DNA of 64,000 bases from positions 205,732 to 269,731 of the forward strand of contig NZ_JBBKTT010000002.1 in assembly GCF_037892425.1 (NCBI RefSeq). Direction: 5' to 3'. Of the stretch, positions 19,612 through 28,600 are shown piece after piece. Origin of the DNA: Lacibacter sp. H375 (GTDB taxonomy: Bacteria; Bacteroidota; Bacteroidia; Chitinophagales; Chitinophagaceae). Position numbers and translations under genes: made by a program. The notes beneath the pieces are model-generated. The model ran no database searches. It was given only the letters and a program-made list of their open reading frames with translations, and was not told where the DNA came from. Each line of letters begins with the position of its first letter. The stretch's first letter is position 1.

Positions 19612-22152
19612 TTACGCTGAATTCCTCGCCGCATTAATAATCCCAAATGAACTGCGGATGATCAGTTTTTCGTATGCTGCTTTATGTGGCGATTGTTGTC
19701 CACGTTCGTTCATCTCCCTGCATTTTGCAATAGCATATTGCTGTATGGTGATAAGTGGCATTACAATACGTTCACGCATTTGAATGGATAATTGTTCAAC
19801 CGGGAAATCTTCCATCAACTCGGTATTACCGCTCAGCAGTAATACATATTTCTTCGTGAGTTCATATTCGTTATAGATCTTCTGCCATATCTCTCCATAC
19901 ACCGGGTGATCACGAAGGTATTCTGTTAACGGAAAGAAACATTTCTTCATCGCCATCTCACAATTGTCCATGAGTGTTTTAATGAAGAGCGAATTTTGAT
20001 ACAGTTGTTTCATTTCAGCAAAGCGTCCCTGGTCGTCTAATGCCTTTAATGCTGTGCCCACACCATAGTAACCCGTTACGTTTTGTTTGATCTGGCTCCA
20101 TGCACCCACATAGGGAATTGCACGGAGATCTTTCAATTCAAGACGTGAAGAGCCGCCACGCTTTGCAGGACGGCTGGCAATATTTGTATCACTGTAATAT
20201 TTCAACGGACTCACATCAACCAGGTATTGCATAAAGTAAGGATGCTGTTTCAATTCAACATAAGCATCAAAACTTTTCTTCGCCACTTCCACTATCAATG
20301 CTTCTTCTTCTTTCTGCAATGCTTTTGTTGAAGAGAACAGATCGTTACTGATACCGGCATTGAGCAGTTGCTCAATATTGAACTGTGCTGAATCATGTGT
20401 GCCAAAATTGGAACTTACAGTTTGTCCCTGTACCGTCAGTTGAATTTCTTTATTGGAAATTTGTTTACCCATTGATGCGTAGAAGCGATGTGTTTTACCA
20501 CCGCCACGTGCAGGAGGGCCGCCACGTCCATCAAAGAACACAACATTATAGCCATACTCACTCGAAATGCGGGTGAGTTCTTCTTTCGCTTTGAAAATAC
20601 TCCAGTTGGCCATGAGGTAACCGCCATCTTTTGTGCCATCACTAAAACCAAGCATGATGGTTTGTTGTTTCTTGCGTTGCTGTAAGTGTTCTTTATACAC
20701 TTCGTTCTCATACAACTCTTTCATTACAGTTGGAGCCTGTCGCAGATCTTCCACTGTTTCAAACAAAGGCACAATATCAATCGGCAATACTTCTTTGCTC
20801 CATCCACTTAACAATAATAACTGAAACACTTCCATTACATTTTCTGCACTGGTACACTGGCTGATGATGTAACGGTTACAACCATCTTCACCATTTGCCT
20901 GCTGAATGGTACGGATGTTTTTCATTACATCCAATGTTTCTTTCACCAGTTCATCGGTGGCTTTATTTTCGGGGTTGGTCTTGTAGTTGGGTAAATAAGG
21001 TAATGCAATGCTGCTGTCTTTCGCTACAATGTTTGCCAATACCTGTTTGTGTACTGAACTGTCCTGGCGAATATCGAGTGAAGCAAAGTGCAAACCGAAT
21101 AACTGCACACGGTTGATCAGTTGCTCAACTGATTGTTGAAATAAGCCATTATGCTGATGAATGAGAATGCTTCTTATTTCAAACAGCGTAGCAAGTATTT
21201 CATCTTTGCTTAAACTGGTTGTATGACCGGGGATAAAAATGTTATCGTACAATTTCTTTTCAAGACCTGCGAGTAAAACATCCACACCGGTAAAGGTGAG
21301 CCTGCGTTTTAAACGACGAACTTCTAAATAATAACATTTAATAATAGAACCACGTAACAGCGATGCAACTTTCAATGTAATATCAGTTACAACAAACGGG
21401 TTGCCATCTCTGTCGCCACCAGGCCAGAAACCCATACGGATCAATGGTTGGTTAAAATCAATACCTAATTGTAACTGATTCTTGATAGAAGTGTAAATTT
21501 TGCCTGCAGCGGCATAAAATACATTCTCTAAATACCAGATCAAACTCACAGCTTCATCATACGGAGTAGGGCGTTGCTTTTTTAGGAACGGCGTTTTACC
21601 CAGCTGTTGTAAATAGGTATTGATGAGTCCTGCATTATTATCGGCCAAAGCTTTCGACAGATCATGAATTATACCCAACACCGAACCGGGATAAAATTGA
21701 GTAGGGTGTGCCGTTAGTACCAAACGGATGCAATAATCGTTCAGCTTTTGTTCCAGCTCTTTTTCTTTGTGCTTTATCTGCACTTCATTAAAAAGTTGTT
21801 TTAACGAACCTGATCCCTGCATATCGTTCACTTCACGAAATGAAGCATCTTCCAACGCATCAAACAACACGATCTGGCGCTCGGCATATTGCACAAAGCG
21901 AAAGAGCAGATCGATCTGTTCCTGTTCTTTCTGATACACCGTGTGGCGTGTAAAGAAATCTTCAAGTATTTCTACAGGGCTAAGTTTTTTCTTATACCCA
22001 TCTTCACTGTTGTTGAGTAGTAAAGACAACAAAATACCTGTCCGCTCAATACGATGAAACGGAAGCGATGTAAATAAACTGTTGTAGAGTTGAAATCTGA
22101 TCCCTACGAGGTTCTTAAACTGTTGCAGCCTTGCTGCATGTGAAAATGACAT
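19612..22152 (-). CDS. ppc: Phosphoenolpyruvate carboxylase
   Basis: Carboxylates PEP to oxaloacetate, an anaplerotic step. The 846-residue protein carries the PEPC signatures LTAHPTQ (catalytic His), GGDRDGNPFV, GFSDGTKDGGY and FFDGRGGPPARGGG (the second catalytic His region is present). It is a little shorter than the usual 870-930 residues. The extreme C-terminus reads ARNSA, whereas most PEPCs end in (Q/R)NTG, a conserved tetrapeptide near the active site. The gene stands alone, with its own terminator downstream. Confidence 0.96.
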   Translation of the reverse strand: MSFSHAARLQQFKNLVGIRFQLYNSLFTSLPFHRIERTGILLSLLLNNSEDGYKKKLSPVEILEDFFTRHTVYQKEQEQIDLLFRFVQYAERQIVLFDALEDASFREVNDMQGSGSLKQLFNEVQIKHKEKELEQKLNDYCIRLVLTAHPTQFYPGSVLGIIHDLSKALADNNAGLINTYLQQLGKTPFLKKQRPTPYDEAVSLIWYLENVFYAAAGKIYTSIKNQLQLGIDFNQPLIRMGFWPGGDRDGNPFVVTDITLKVASLLRGSIIKCYYLEVRRLKRRLTFTGVDVLLAGLEKKLYDNIFIPGHTTSLSKDEILATLFEIRSILIHQHNGLFQQSVEQLINRVQLFGLHFASLDIRQDSSVHKQVLANIVAKDSSIALPYLPNYKTNPENKATDELVKETLDVMKNIRTIQQANGEDGCNRYIISQCTSAENVMEVFQLLLLSGWSKEVLPIDIVPLFETVEDLRQAPTVMKELYENEVYKEHLQQRKKQQTIMLGFSDGTKDGGYLMANWSIFKAKEELTRISSEYGYNVVFFDGRGGPPARGGGKTHRFYASMGKQISNKEIQLTVQGQTVSSNFGTHDSAQFNIEQLLNAGISNDLFSSTKALQKEEEALIVEVAKKSFDAYVELKQHPYFMQYLVDVSPLKYYSDTNIASRPAKRGGSSRLELKDLRAIPYVGAWSQIKQNVTGYYGVGTALKALDDQGRFAEMKQLYQNSLFIKTLMDNCEMAMKKCFFPLTEYLRDHPVYGEIWQKIYNEYELTKKYVLLLSGNTELMEDFPVEQLSIQMRERIVMPLITIQQYAIAKCREMNERGQQSPHKAAYEKLIIRSSFGIINAARNSA

Positions 22153-22238
22153 AGTAATCCTGTTTTAAGGCAGGCAATCGTGGAGCGAAAGATAAAAAGA
22201 ATTGAAGGGTTGAAAAAATTTGTTTACGCAAACGATAA

Positions 22239-22258
22239 AGCCGCCTTACGGGGCGGCT
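22239..22258. terminator. GC-rich hairpin between ppc and a small secreted gene
   Basis: Seven-base-pair stem AGCCGCC / GGCGGCT (22239-22245, 22252-22258). The minus-strand continuation TTTATCGTTT is modestly T-rich, so it may terminate the gene at 22319-22606. Confidence 0.5.
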
Positions 22259-22318
22259 GTGTCTTTCCAGATTAGACTGAAGTAATTATAGGTGTGACTA
22301 ATAACGAAGAAGTGTTTT

Positions 22319-22606
22319 TTAAAGGCCGTTTACGATCAATAAGGGTTCATGGTTATGCAAATGTTTGTCATTGGTTGCCTGCAGAAAGCAGGAGTGTGTT
22401 TTATGCTTGCTATTGTTTGTTTTTATTTTTACTTCAGGCAAATGAACGGTAGTAAATTGAAACAGATCTTTCTTTACCGTTTTTGCAAACACCATTGCTT
22501 TTTCAGGAAGGGTAGTTTTATTCCCTTTTACCAGTTGCGTATACCCCGGGTTTTTTACCAGGAACCAGGCCGCCAGTACTGTTACCATCATTATACCTTT
22601 TTTCAT
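22319..22606 (-). CDS. Small secreted protein, unknown function
   Basis: 95-residue protein with an N-terminal hydrophobic signal (MKKGIMMVTVLAAWFLV) and no family that I recognise; the mature part is rich in Lys, Thr and His (NSKHKTHSCF, DKHLHNHEP). Being small and simple it could be questioned. However, on its strand a TATATTTG -7 element (22648-22641) and the CACAT-N4-ATG(T/C)G operator (22685-22672) lie upstream at the spacing seen for other genes of the local regulon, which supports a real transcribed gene. Confidence 0.65.
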   Translation of the reverse strand: MKKGIMMVTVLAAWFLVKNPGYTQLVKGNKTTLPEKAMVFAKTVKKDLFQFTTVHLPEVKIKTNNSKHKTHSCFLQATNDKHLHNHEPLLIVNGL

Positions 22607-22640
22607 GTTGTTTGTTTTTTGTGATCAATCAATCACAGAA

Positions 22641-22685
22641 CAAATATATACTGCGTGTAAGCCTGCACAATAGCATAAATATGTG
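22641..22685 (-). promoter_or_regulatory. Regulon operator and promoter, site 1
   Basis: Minus strand: CACATATTTATGCT (22685-22672), ATTG directly after it, then TATATTTG (22648-22641) with 23 nt between operator and -7 element. It faces the 22319-22606 gene, leaving a leader of about 28 nt. Confidence 0.75.
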
Positions 22686-22745
22686 AATAGTACAAATTGT
22701 TGAGTGAACTGTAGTAAACCATGAATAAACCGTTCTTGGTAAATA

Positions 22746-22780
22746 ACAAAAAAACCACCTGCATAAGCAGATGGTTTTTC
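22746..22780. terminator. Bidirectional terminator below the GIN-like gene
   Basis: Ten-base-pair stem AACCACCTGC / GCAGATGGTT (one G-U pair; 22753-22762, 22767-22776). T-tracts lie on both sides, best on the minus strand (T7), ending the 22798-23277 gene. Confidence 0.85.
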
Positions 22781-22797
22781 TTTGTTGATACTCACGA

Positions 22798-23277
22798 TTA
22801 CTGTTTGCTATAAGATTTGTGCCATTTTTTTATCTGCAGATCAATATCCTGATCAGCTTCAAAAGCAATATCTCCCAGGTTGTTGATCTCTACTTTTGCT
22901 TCACCTGCAACTATTACCTGCAGATTTTTTGAAGCAATAACTCCGTTGCTGCGTACATAAGATTTTCCGTTGATAACGAGCTGGCGAAGGTTCTGTACAG
23001 GAACATAAACAGTTACCCTGTTTTTGAGTGAACCTTTTTTGCTTAAGAGCCGTACACGACCATTCTTCTGATCAAACAATACTGCTTTGTTGTCTTTCTC
23101 TTCACCGGTGATACGAAGTTTTGCATCGGTACTTTGTGTAAGCACTACATTAATGTCGTCGCTTACTTCAATACTGTAAACAGAAGCTGTGAGATCCATT
23201 TCTCGTGTAATGTTCTCTGCATTTGCAACAGTGGCCATTGTAAGCACACCGATGAGCAGACTAAATAATTGTTTCAT
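22798..23277 (-). CDS. Secreted GIN-domain-like (DUF2807-type) protein
   Basis: 159 residues, signal peptide cleaved near TVANA-E. The mature part is a string of short beta strands (EVSDDINVVLTQSTDAKLRITGEE, NLQVIVAGEAKVEINNLGD) typical of the Bacteroidota head-GIN/DUF2807 adhesin-like beta helix, but only about half a normal domain in length. It is probably periplasmic or surface-exposed, with unknown function. It is transcribed away from the sensor kinase gene and shares a 256-nt divergent promoter region with it. Operator site 2 and a CATCTTTG -7 element precede it. Confidence 0.72.
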   Translation of the reverse strand: MKQLFSLLIGVLTMATVANAENITREMDLTASVYSIEVSDDINVVLTQSTDAKLRITGEEKDNKAVLFDQKNGRVRLLSKKGSLKNRVTVYVPVQNLRQLVINGKSYVRSNGVIASKNLQVIVAGEAKVEINNLGDIAFEADQDIDLQIKKWHKSYSKQ

Positions 23278-23330
23278 GATAATAAGGTTTTTGGCTTTGC
23301 AGCCGTGTTTTGATGATTAGTTTAACAATA

Positions 23331-23376
23331 CAAAGATGCATCATGGAGAAGGCCAAAACAATCGCATAAACATGTT
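23331..23376 (-). promoter_or_regulatory. Regulon operator and promoter, site 2
   Basis: Minus strand: AACATGTTTATGCG (23376-23363), then ATTG, and CATCTTTG (23338-23331) after exactly 24 nt. It drives the GIN-like gene, leader about 47 nt. Confidence 0.75.
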
Positions 23377-23456
23377 GAAGCGGTAAAAATGAATTACGAG
23401 TTGTTGGCTGAAAACCTTGCTGGAGCTGTATTTTAAATTGGTTACACGATAGCTAT

Positions 23457-23517
23457 CACATAATCATGTGGTTTTATTGCCAGGGTGACAGAATATTAAA
23501 ACGGTTGTTTACATTTG
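23457..23517 (+). promoter_or_regulatory. Regulon operator and promoter, site 3 (kinase gene)
   Basis: CACATAATCATGTG (23457-23470) is a good palindrome, but the full -7 match TACATTTG lies at 23510-23517, 39 nt further on. It is the only site of ten with non-standard spacing, 15 nt (about one and a half helical turns) longer. It precedes the kinase gene by about 60 nt and may act differently there. Confidence 0.65.
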
Positions 23518-23533
23518 AATAACTAACAACCGC

Positions 23534-26500
23534 ATGAGAGTCATTGTATCCTTTGTTTTCTTAATCCTTGCTGTGCTTCCACTTTCTGCACAACGATTTT
23601 CTTATGCGTTCAACCGGATAAGTACCGACGATGGTATTGGTTTGCAATCAAATGTTCTCTTCAGTATCTACCAGGATAAGAAAGGATACATTTGGGTGGG
23701 TGGAAGTAATGGTGTGCAACGGTTTGATGGCGCCAAGTTTGTTACATTCAGTCCTGATGGAACAAAAGGCGATCCCTTACCTACTGTAACCGTAAACCAG
23801 ATATTACCGGCCGACAGTAACAGCATGTGGCTGGCGGCTTACTCATTAAAGGAGTTTGGTATTTTCAATCCTTCAACTTACAGTTATCGCAAAATACCCA
23901 TTAAGACATCTGCAACATTACCACCACGATCAGAGTTCAAAATGTGGCAGGATGCTTATGGAGAAACGTATATCAATATTCATCATTACGGAAAAATATT
24001 GCGTTACGATAAGACGGTGAATGCGTTTACAGAAAACACACCGCTCAATAAATTACCCAAAAACTGGAAGGCCACTTTCAATACATTTCATGATAAACTG
24101 AAAAAACAATATTGGATTGTTTGCGACAGCGGTTTAAGTGTATATGATGAAGCCAGCAAACAAATGTGGACCAGGAATTATAATCCTGCTAATCTTCCAT
24201 TGTTGAATAATGAAGTTGTGCAATCAAATGTTTCAGAGTTTTACATAGATCAGCAACGTCGTCATTGGGTGTTTAACTGGGCGGGTTCGCAGAAGTTTCA
24301 TTGCTTTGATGCAACAGGGAAATATCCTTTGAATGATACGGCAGGTCTTGTAGATGTTAACACATCTTATGCAGAGCTGAGAAGTTTTTACCAGACAAGG
24401 AGCGGCATTTTGTGGATCTACGGTTTGGGCAATCTTTATAGCCTCGACAACAGAACTGATGCGATGAATAAAAATTTTGAGCTTCACCGTACACAGTATC
24501 TTGATAACTATGGTATCAGATATGGTTCAGTAAATCAGGTGTTTGAAGATATGGATGGTGTGTTGTGGATTGCTACAGACCAGGGTTTGTATTATACTTC
24601 AACATTCTCGACTGATATCACAAATATTTATTTATCGAATTTACCCGGGTACTACAGTGTAACCGATCTGATGGAATTGAAGAACGGCGATTACTGGTTG
24701 AGCACCTGGGGCAAAGGCATCATCACATTCAATAGAAATTTTAAGCCCTATCCTTCACCGCTTTATAAAAACATGCCTTCTATGGATGCTGGCACTGCCA
24801 ATGGTTATCGTTTAACCTGGAGCATGTGTCAGCAAAAAGAAACAGGTAAAATATTTATCGGCTGCCAGAGTGGCCTGTTAATGATCTACGATCCTGCAAC
24901 AGGTAAAACAGAATATCAACGTCCGGAAATTTTTGATAAACGCACGGTCCGTTATATTGTAGAGGACCATCAAAATAAATTGTGGTTTGGCACCCAGGCC
25001 GGACGTATTATTAAATATGATGGCACCAATTATAAACTTGTACTTGATCTTGGACAAGGTGCAATTATCTACAAAATATTAATCGATAAACAAGGTTGGG
25101 CTTGGGTTGCCACACATGATAAAGGTGTATACGCCATCAATACTGTCACTGATAAAGTTGAACAGCATTATACCGCAGCAGAAGGCGATGGTCAGCTGTT
25201 TACCAATACCTGCACTGATCTTGAGCAACTAAACGACAGTATAATTTATGCATCAACAGAAGCACTCAACATCATCAATAAAAGAACAGGTAAAGTGCAA
25301 CAGGTAACCTGGCGTGAAGGATTACCATCAAATTCCATTAAACGTTTACGGCTCGATAGGAATGGTTATCTCTGGATCATTACACACAAGGGGTTATCAC
25401 GCTACGATCATAAACGAAAACGGTTTACCAGTTATGGCAGCAAGGATGGAATTTTAATGGGCGAGATCACAGATAAAGCAGACTTTATCTGCAGCGAAGG
25501 TTATGTGATGTTTGCCGGTGTAAACAGTTTATTGTTTTTTAAACCGGATGTGTTTCGAAGAAGTATTCCGCCGCCTGATGTTACATTAACTGATTTTCTG
25601 TTAGGTAATGAATACCAGTTGCTCGATTCATTACAACGTTTACCTGAAATAAGACTGAAGCCTGATCAGAATAACTTCACCATCAGTTTTGCATGTCTCG
25701 ATTTTAAAAACAGGGAAAAGTTTATCTATTATTACAAAATGGAAGGTCTTCATAAAGATTGGATAAGGGCAGATCGTTTATCTGTTCCTTTTGCAGCGTT
25801 GTCGCCGGGGCATTACATATTTAAAGTAAAGGCCGAAAGTCTTGATGGAATGGAATCAAAAAATATCAGCAGCTTACCTATTTATATTAAACCTCCTTTC
25901 TGGCGAACGTATTGGTTCATTTCTGCACTGTTGTTGCTTGTGGCAGTGGTTGCTTACAGTATGCACAGGCTTCGTCTTAACCGGTTAATCGCTGTTGAAA
26001 AAATCCGTAATCGTGTAGCTCGTGACCTGCACGATGATATGGGCAGCACCCTCAGCACCATTAACATCCTCAGTTCAATGGCCAAAGCAAAATTAAATTC
26101 TGATGCCATAAAGACGGGAGAATACATTAACAAGATCAGCGATAACAGTCAGCGCATGATGGAGGCAATGGATGATATTGTGTGGGCTATTAAACCTGCA
26201 AACGATACCATGCAGAAAGTGGTGGCCCGAATGCGTGAGTTTGCAACAAATGTATTTGAAGCAAAAGAAATTGACCTTGAGTTTAAAGCAACTGAAGAGG
26301 TAAATGAAGCAAAGATTGATATGGAAGGCCGCAGGGATTTCTTTCTCATCTTTAAAGAAGCGGTGAACAATGCAGCAAAATATTCAAGGTGCAGCAAAGC
26401 TAGTGTGCATGTGTTTGTTGAGAACAGGAAACTTATTTTACTGGTAAAAGATAATGGAGTTGGGTTTGATGTTAAAAGCGCCGATGGCGGAAACGGTTTG

Positions 26501-26602
26501 GGTAATATGCAAAAGCGCACCGATGCGTTACAAGGTAAACTTCAACTTACATCAAAAGAAGGAGAGGGAACTGAAGTGCGATTAACAGTACCACTTAATT
26601 AA
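23534..26602 (+). CDS. Propeller-type sensor histidine kinase (HisKA_3)
   Basis: 1022-residue membrane kinase. A signal peptide (VSFVFLILAVLPLSAQ) is followed by a periplasmic beta-propeller built of reg_prop-type repeats (GYIWVGGSNGVQRFDG, VLWIATDQGLYY, KLWFGTQAGRIIKYDG, YLWIITHKGLSRYD). A Y_Y_Y domain follows at about 712-785, one membrane helix at about 792-812, then the dimerisation domain with phosphoacceptor H833 (RDLHDDMGSTLS). The ATPase has an N-box (KEAVNNAAKYS, about 942) and G-boxes (DNGVGFD, GNGLGNM). HisKA_3 kinases pair with LuxR-type regulators such as the one at 27787. It is 5 nt upstream of an acyltransferase gene. Confidence 0.93.
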   Translation: MRVIVSFVFLILAVLPLSAQRFSYAFNRISTDDGIGLQSNVLFSIYQDKKGYIWVGGSNGVQRFDGAKFVTFSPDGTKGDPLPTVTVNQILPADSNSMWLAAYSLKEFGIFNPSTYSYRKIPIKTSATLPPRSEFKMWQDAYGETYINIHHYGKILRYDKTVNAFTENTPLNKLPKNWKATFNTFHDKLKKQYWIVCDSGLSVYDEASKQMWTRNYNPANLPLLNNEVVQSNVSEFYIDQQRRHWVFNWAGSQKFHCFDATGKYPLNDTAGLVDVNTSYAELRSFYQTRSGILWIYGLGNLYSLDNRTDAMNKNFELHRTQYLDNYGIRYGSVNQVFEDMDGVLWIATDQGLYYTSTFSTDITNIYLSNLPGYYSVTDLMELKNGDYWLSTWGKGIITFNRNFKPYPSPLYKNMPSMDAGTANGYRLTWSMCQQKETGKIFIGCQSGLLMIYDPATGKTEYQRPEIFDKRTVRYIVEDHQNKLWFGTQAGRIIKYDGTNYKLVLDLGQGAIIYKILIDKQGWAWVATHDKGVYAINTVTDKVEQHYTAAEGDGQLFTNTCTDLEQLNDSIIYASTEALNIINKRTGKVQQVTWREGLPSNSIKRLRLDRNGYLWIITHKGLSRYDHKRKRFTSYGSKDGILMGEITDKADFICSEGYVMFAGVNSLLFFKPDVFRRSIPPPDVTLTDFLLGNEYQLLDSLQRLPEIRLKPDQNNFTISFACLDFKNREKFIYYYKMEGLHKDWIRADRLSVPFAALSPGHYIFKVKAESLDGMESKNISSLPIYIKPPFWRTYWFISALLLLVAVVAYSMHRLRLNRLIAVEKIRNRVARDLHDDMGSTLSTINILSSMAKAKLNSDAIKTGEYINKISDNSQRMMEAMDDIVWAIKPANDTMQKVVARMREFATNVFEAKEIDLEFKATEEVNEAKIDMEGRRDFFLIFKEAVNNAAKYSRCSKASVHVFVENRKLILLVKDNGVGFDVKSADGGNGLGNMQKRTDALQGKLQLTSKEGEGTEVRLTVPLN

Positions 26603-26607
26603 CTGTA

Positions 26608-27717
26608 ATGACCCGTTCACTCAGTCAAAAATTCAGATTTTTTACGTTTGTGTGTATTGCACTGCTGGCTTATGTGCACGGATATAATTTGAACAACACT
26701 TATCTCGCTCCTTTCAGTACGGTAGAAGAACCACTCACCTTCACCACTTTTTTTGAATATTTAGTTGCAAATGGGTTATTACGTTTTCGCATTCCTATGT
26801 TATTCATGATCTCCGGATACCTGTATGCAGCATACGATCATCGTTCTTATGGCCACCAGGTAAAAAACAGGTTCCGCACACTCATCATCCCATATTTTAT
26901 CTGGAGTGCATTTGGTTTATTGTTTACATTTTTATTGCAACAGTTTCCATACACAGCAAATGTTGTTGCAGCAGCAGGTATTGATCAGCTGGGCGATAAT
27001 CGTCCGTATACCGCAATCGGCTGGGCGGGTATGCTTGAGCGTTTAACACTTTCGCCTATATCTTACCAGCTATGGTTTATCATGTCGTTGTTTTTCTTTA
27101 ATCTTTTGTATCCTGTTATACGCTGGCTGGTTCAAAGACTTCCTTTTATATGGCTGCCATTTACATTCCTGTTATTTTTTGTAACGGTGGTAAACGTTCC
27201 CTTACTTGATTTCCGGGGGTTATTTTTCTTTTCATTAGGCGTTTGGATTCAGAAACGGAATTTTTCACTTGAAACAGAGCCGAAATGGTTCAGTCTTGGT
27301 TTAACACTTATTGTCTTTATTGGATTGTCGATTGTAAAAACTTTTATGGCTTTTGAGCTTGAACCCAATGTTTGGTCTTCTTGGATCCCGCTTATCATCA
27401 TTCACCAAGTATCGGTTCTTGCTGGTATTATGGCAATGTGGTTTGGAGCTGATAAAGTGATCAAATGGTTTACTCAGAAAGAATGGTTTAATTATGCCAG
27501 TGGATTTTCCTTTTTCATCTTTGGTTTGCATGTTCCTTTGTTGCCTTACGTTATGAAATGGGCACTGATGAATACCTCCATGATTCCCTATTACCGGCTG
27601 CTTACTTACCTGCTGATACCGTTAATTACACTTTGTTTTTGTATTTGGGTGGGCAGTGTGTTACGAAGATTTGCACCGAAAGCATATGCTGTGATGACAG
27701 GCGGCCGTGGGTTCTGA
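26608..27717 (+). CDS. Acyltransferase 3-family membrane protein
   Basis: 369-residue integral membrane protein of about ten helices, of the acyltransferase 3 family that acetylates or succinylates sugars of the cell surface. Visible family features are an early cytosolic-side aromatic and His segment (LLAYVHGYNLN), MLFMISGYLYA with RFRTLIIPYFIWS, and SPISYQLWFIMSLFFFNLLYP. It starts 5 nt after the kinase stop and is followed by the response regulator, so the three form one locus. It could modify an envelope glycan in response to the signal. Its 3' end abuts operator site 4 of the regulator. Confidence 0.88.
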   Translation: MTRSLSQKFRFFTFVCIALLAYVHGYNLNNTYLAPFSTVEEPLTFTTFFEYLVANGLLRFRIPMLFMISGYLYAAYDHRSYGHQVKNRFRTLIIPYFIWSAFGLLFTFLLQQFPYTANVVAAAGIDQLGDNRPYTAIGWAGMLERLTLSPISYQLWFIMSLFFFNLLYPVIRWLVQRLPFIWLPFTFLLFFVTVVNVPLLDFRGLFFFSLGVWIQKRNFSLETEPKWFSLGLTLIVFIGLSIVKTFMAFELEPNVWSSWIPLIIIHQVSVLAGIMAMWFGADKVIKWFTQKEWFNYASGFSFFIFGLHVPLLPYVMKWALMNTSMIPYYRLLTYLLIPLITLCFCIWVGSVLRRFAPKAYAVMTGGRGF

Positions 27718-27725
27718 TGAATAAG

Positions 27726-27770
27726 CACATGTTTATGTGATTGGTAGCGGGGGGCTTAGTATTAATTTTG
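27726..27770 (+). promoter_or_regulatory. Regulon operator and promoter, site 4 (response regulator)
   Basis: CACATGTTTATGTG (27726-27739), ATTG directly after, TAATTTTG (27763-27770) after 23 nt. It begins 9 nt after the acyltransferase stop, giving the regulator its own autoregulated promoter with a short leader of about 10 nt. Confidence 0.8.
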
Positions 27771-27786
27771 TATAAACAATAACAAC

Positions 27787-28419
27787 ATGATAAAAGTATT
27801 GCTGTATGAAGATAATCCGCAGCTACGTGAAGGTCTTACAATGTTGATTGATGGAAGTGATGGATTTACAGTATTGGCTTCCTATAAAAATTGCGACAAC
27901 GTAACCGATGAAGTAGAAGCCTGGAAACCCGATGTGATCCTGATGGATATTGATATGCCCGGCACGAATGGTATTGAAGGATTGAAAAAGATAAGAGCCC
28001 GTAATGGCGATGTAAAAATATTAATGCTCACCGTGTTTGATGATAATAAGAATGTGTTTGAAGCTATACGCAACGGTGCCAATGGTTATGTGCTGAAAAA
28101 AACACCTCCTGCCAAATTGCTTGAGTATATTGAAGAAGCAGCGAGTGGAGGTGCGCCAATGACGGCATCCATAGCAACGCAGGTACTCAAAATGTTTTCG
28201 CAGGTGAATACTTTGCAAAACGACGACTATAATTTAAGCGACCGTGAAAAACAGGTTTTGCAGTTGTTAGTTGACGGGTACAGCTACAAGATGATTGCTT
28301 CTGAAATGTTCATTTCCATTGATACTGTTCGCAGTCATATTAAAAAGATCTACGAGAAGCTCCACGTCAATTCAAAAAGTGAGGCCGTGGCAAAAGCATT
28401 TAAGGATAAATTATTGTAA
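27787..28419 (+). CDS. LuxR/NarL-type response regulator
   Basis: 210-residue regulator. The receiver domain is residues 1-120, with acidic pocket E8/D9, phosphoacceptor D54 (ILMDIDMPG), switch T81 and the conserved Lys in YVLKKT. A linker leads to the GerE/LuxR helix-turn-helix at about 147-205 (LSDREKQVLQLLVDGYSYKMIA, SIDTVRSHIKKIYEKL). It is the natural partner of the HisKA_3 kinase encoded 1.2 kb upstream. It is preceded by one of the CACAT-N4-ATG(T/C)G operators and is the best candidate to bind all ten copies in the region; that binding is inferred. The 14-bp palindrome fits a LuxR-type dimer. Confidence 0.95.
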   Translation: MIKVLLYEDNPQLREGLTMLIDGSDGFTVLASYKNCDNVTDEVEAWKPDVILMDIDMPGTNGIEGLKKIRARNGDVKILMLTVFDDNKNVFEAIRNGANGYVLKKTPPAKLLEYIEEAASGGAPMTASIATQVLKMFSQVNTLQNDDYNLSDREKQVLQLLVDGYSYKMIASEMFISIDTVRSHIKKIYEKLHVNSKSEAVAKAFKDKLL

Positions 28420-28543
28420 ACGGATTTTCAATTAGCATTTGTCAGTAAAGAATCAAAGTCTCTTTTTCAACTCATCCCATTTTTTATTATTTAGTTGAAT
28501 TGAAACCTGGCTGAAATATACAGTTCATCCAACTCTTTCATCA

Positions 28544-28569
28544 ATAGCCTGCACAGCGGGCTATTTTTG
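28544..28569 (+). terminator. Terminator after the response regulator, overlapping a -7 element
   Basis: Stem ATAGCCTG / CGGGCTAT (28544-28551, 28557-28564; one G-U pair), loop CACAG, then TTTTG. The same bases form TATTTTTG (28562-28569), a -7 match suitable for the gene at 28601. The rest of 28420-28543 shows no gene. Confidence 0.75.
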
Positions 28570-28600
28570 TATCCACCTTATCATTAATCAAAACTTTATC

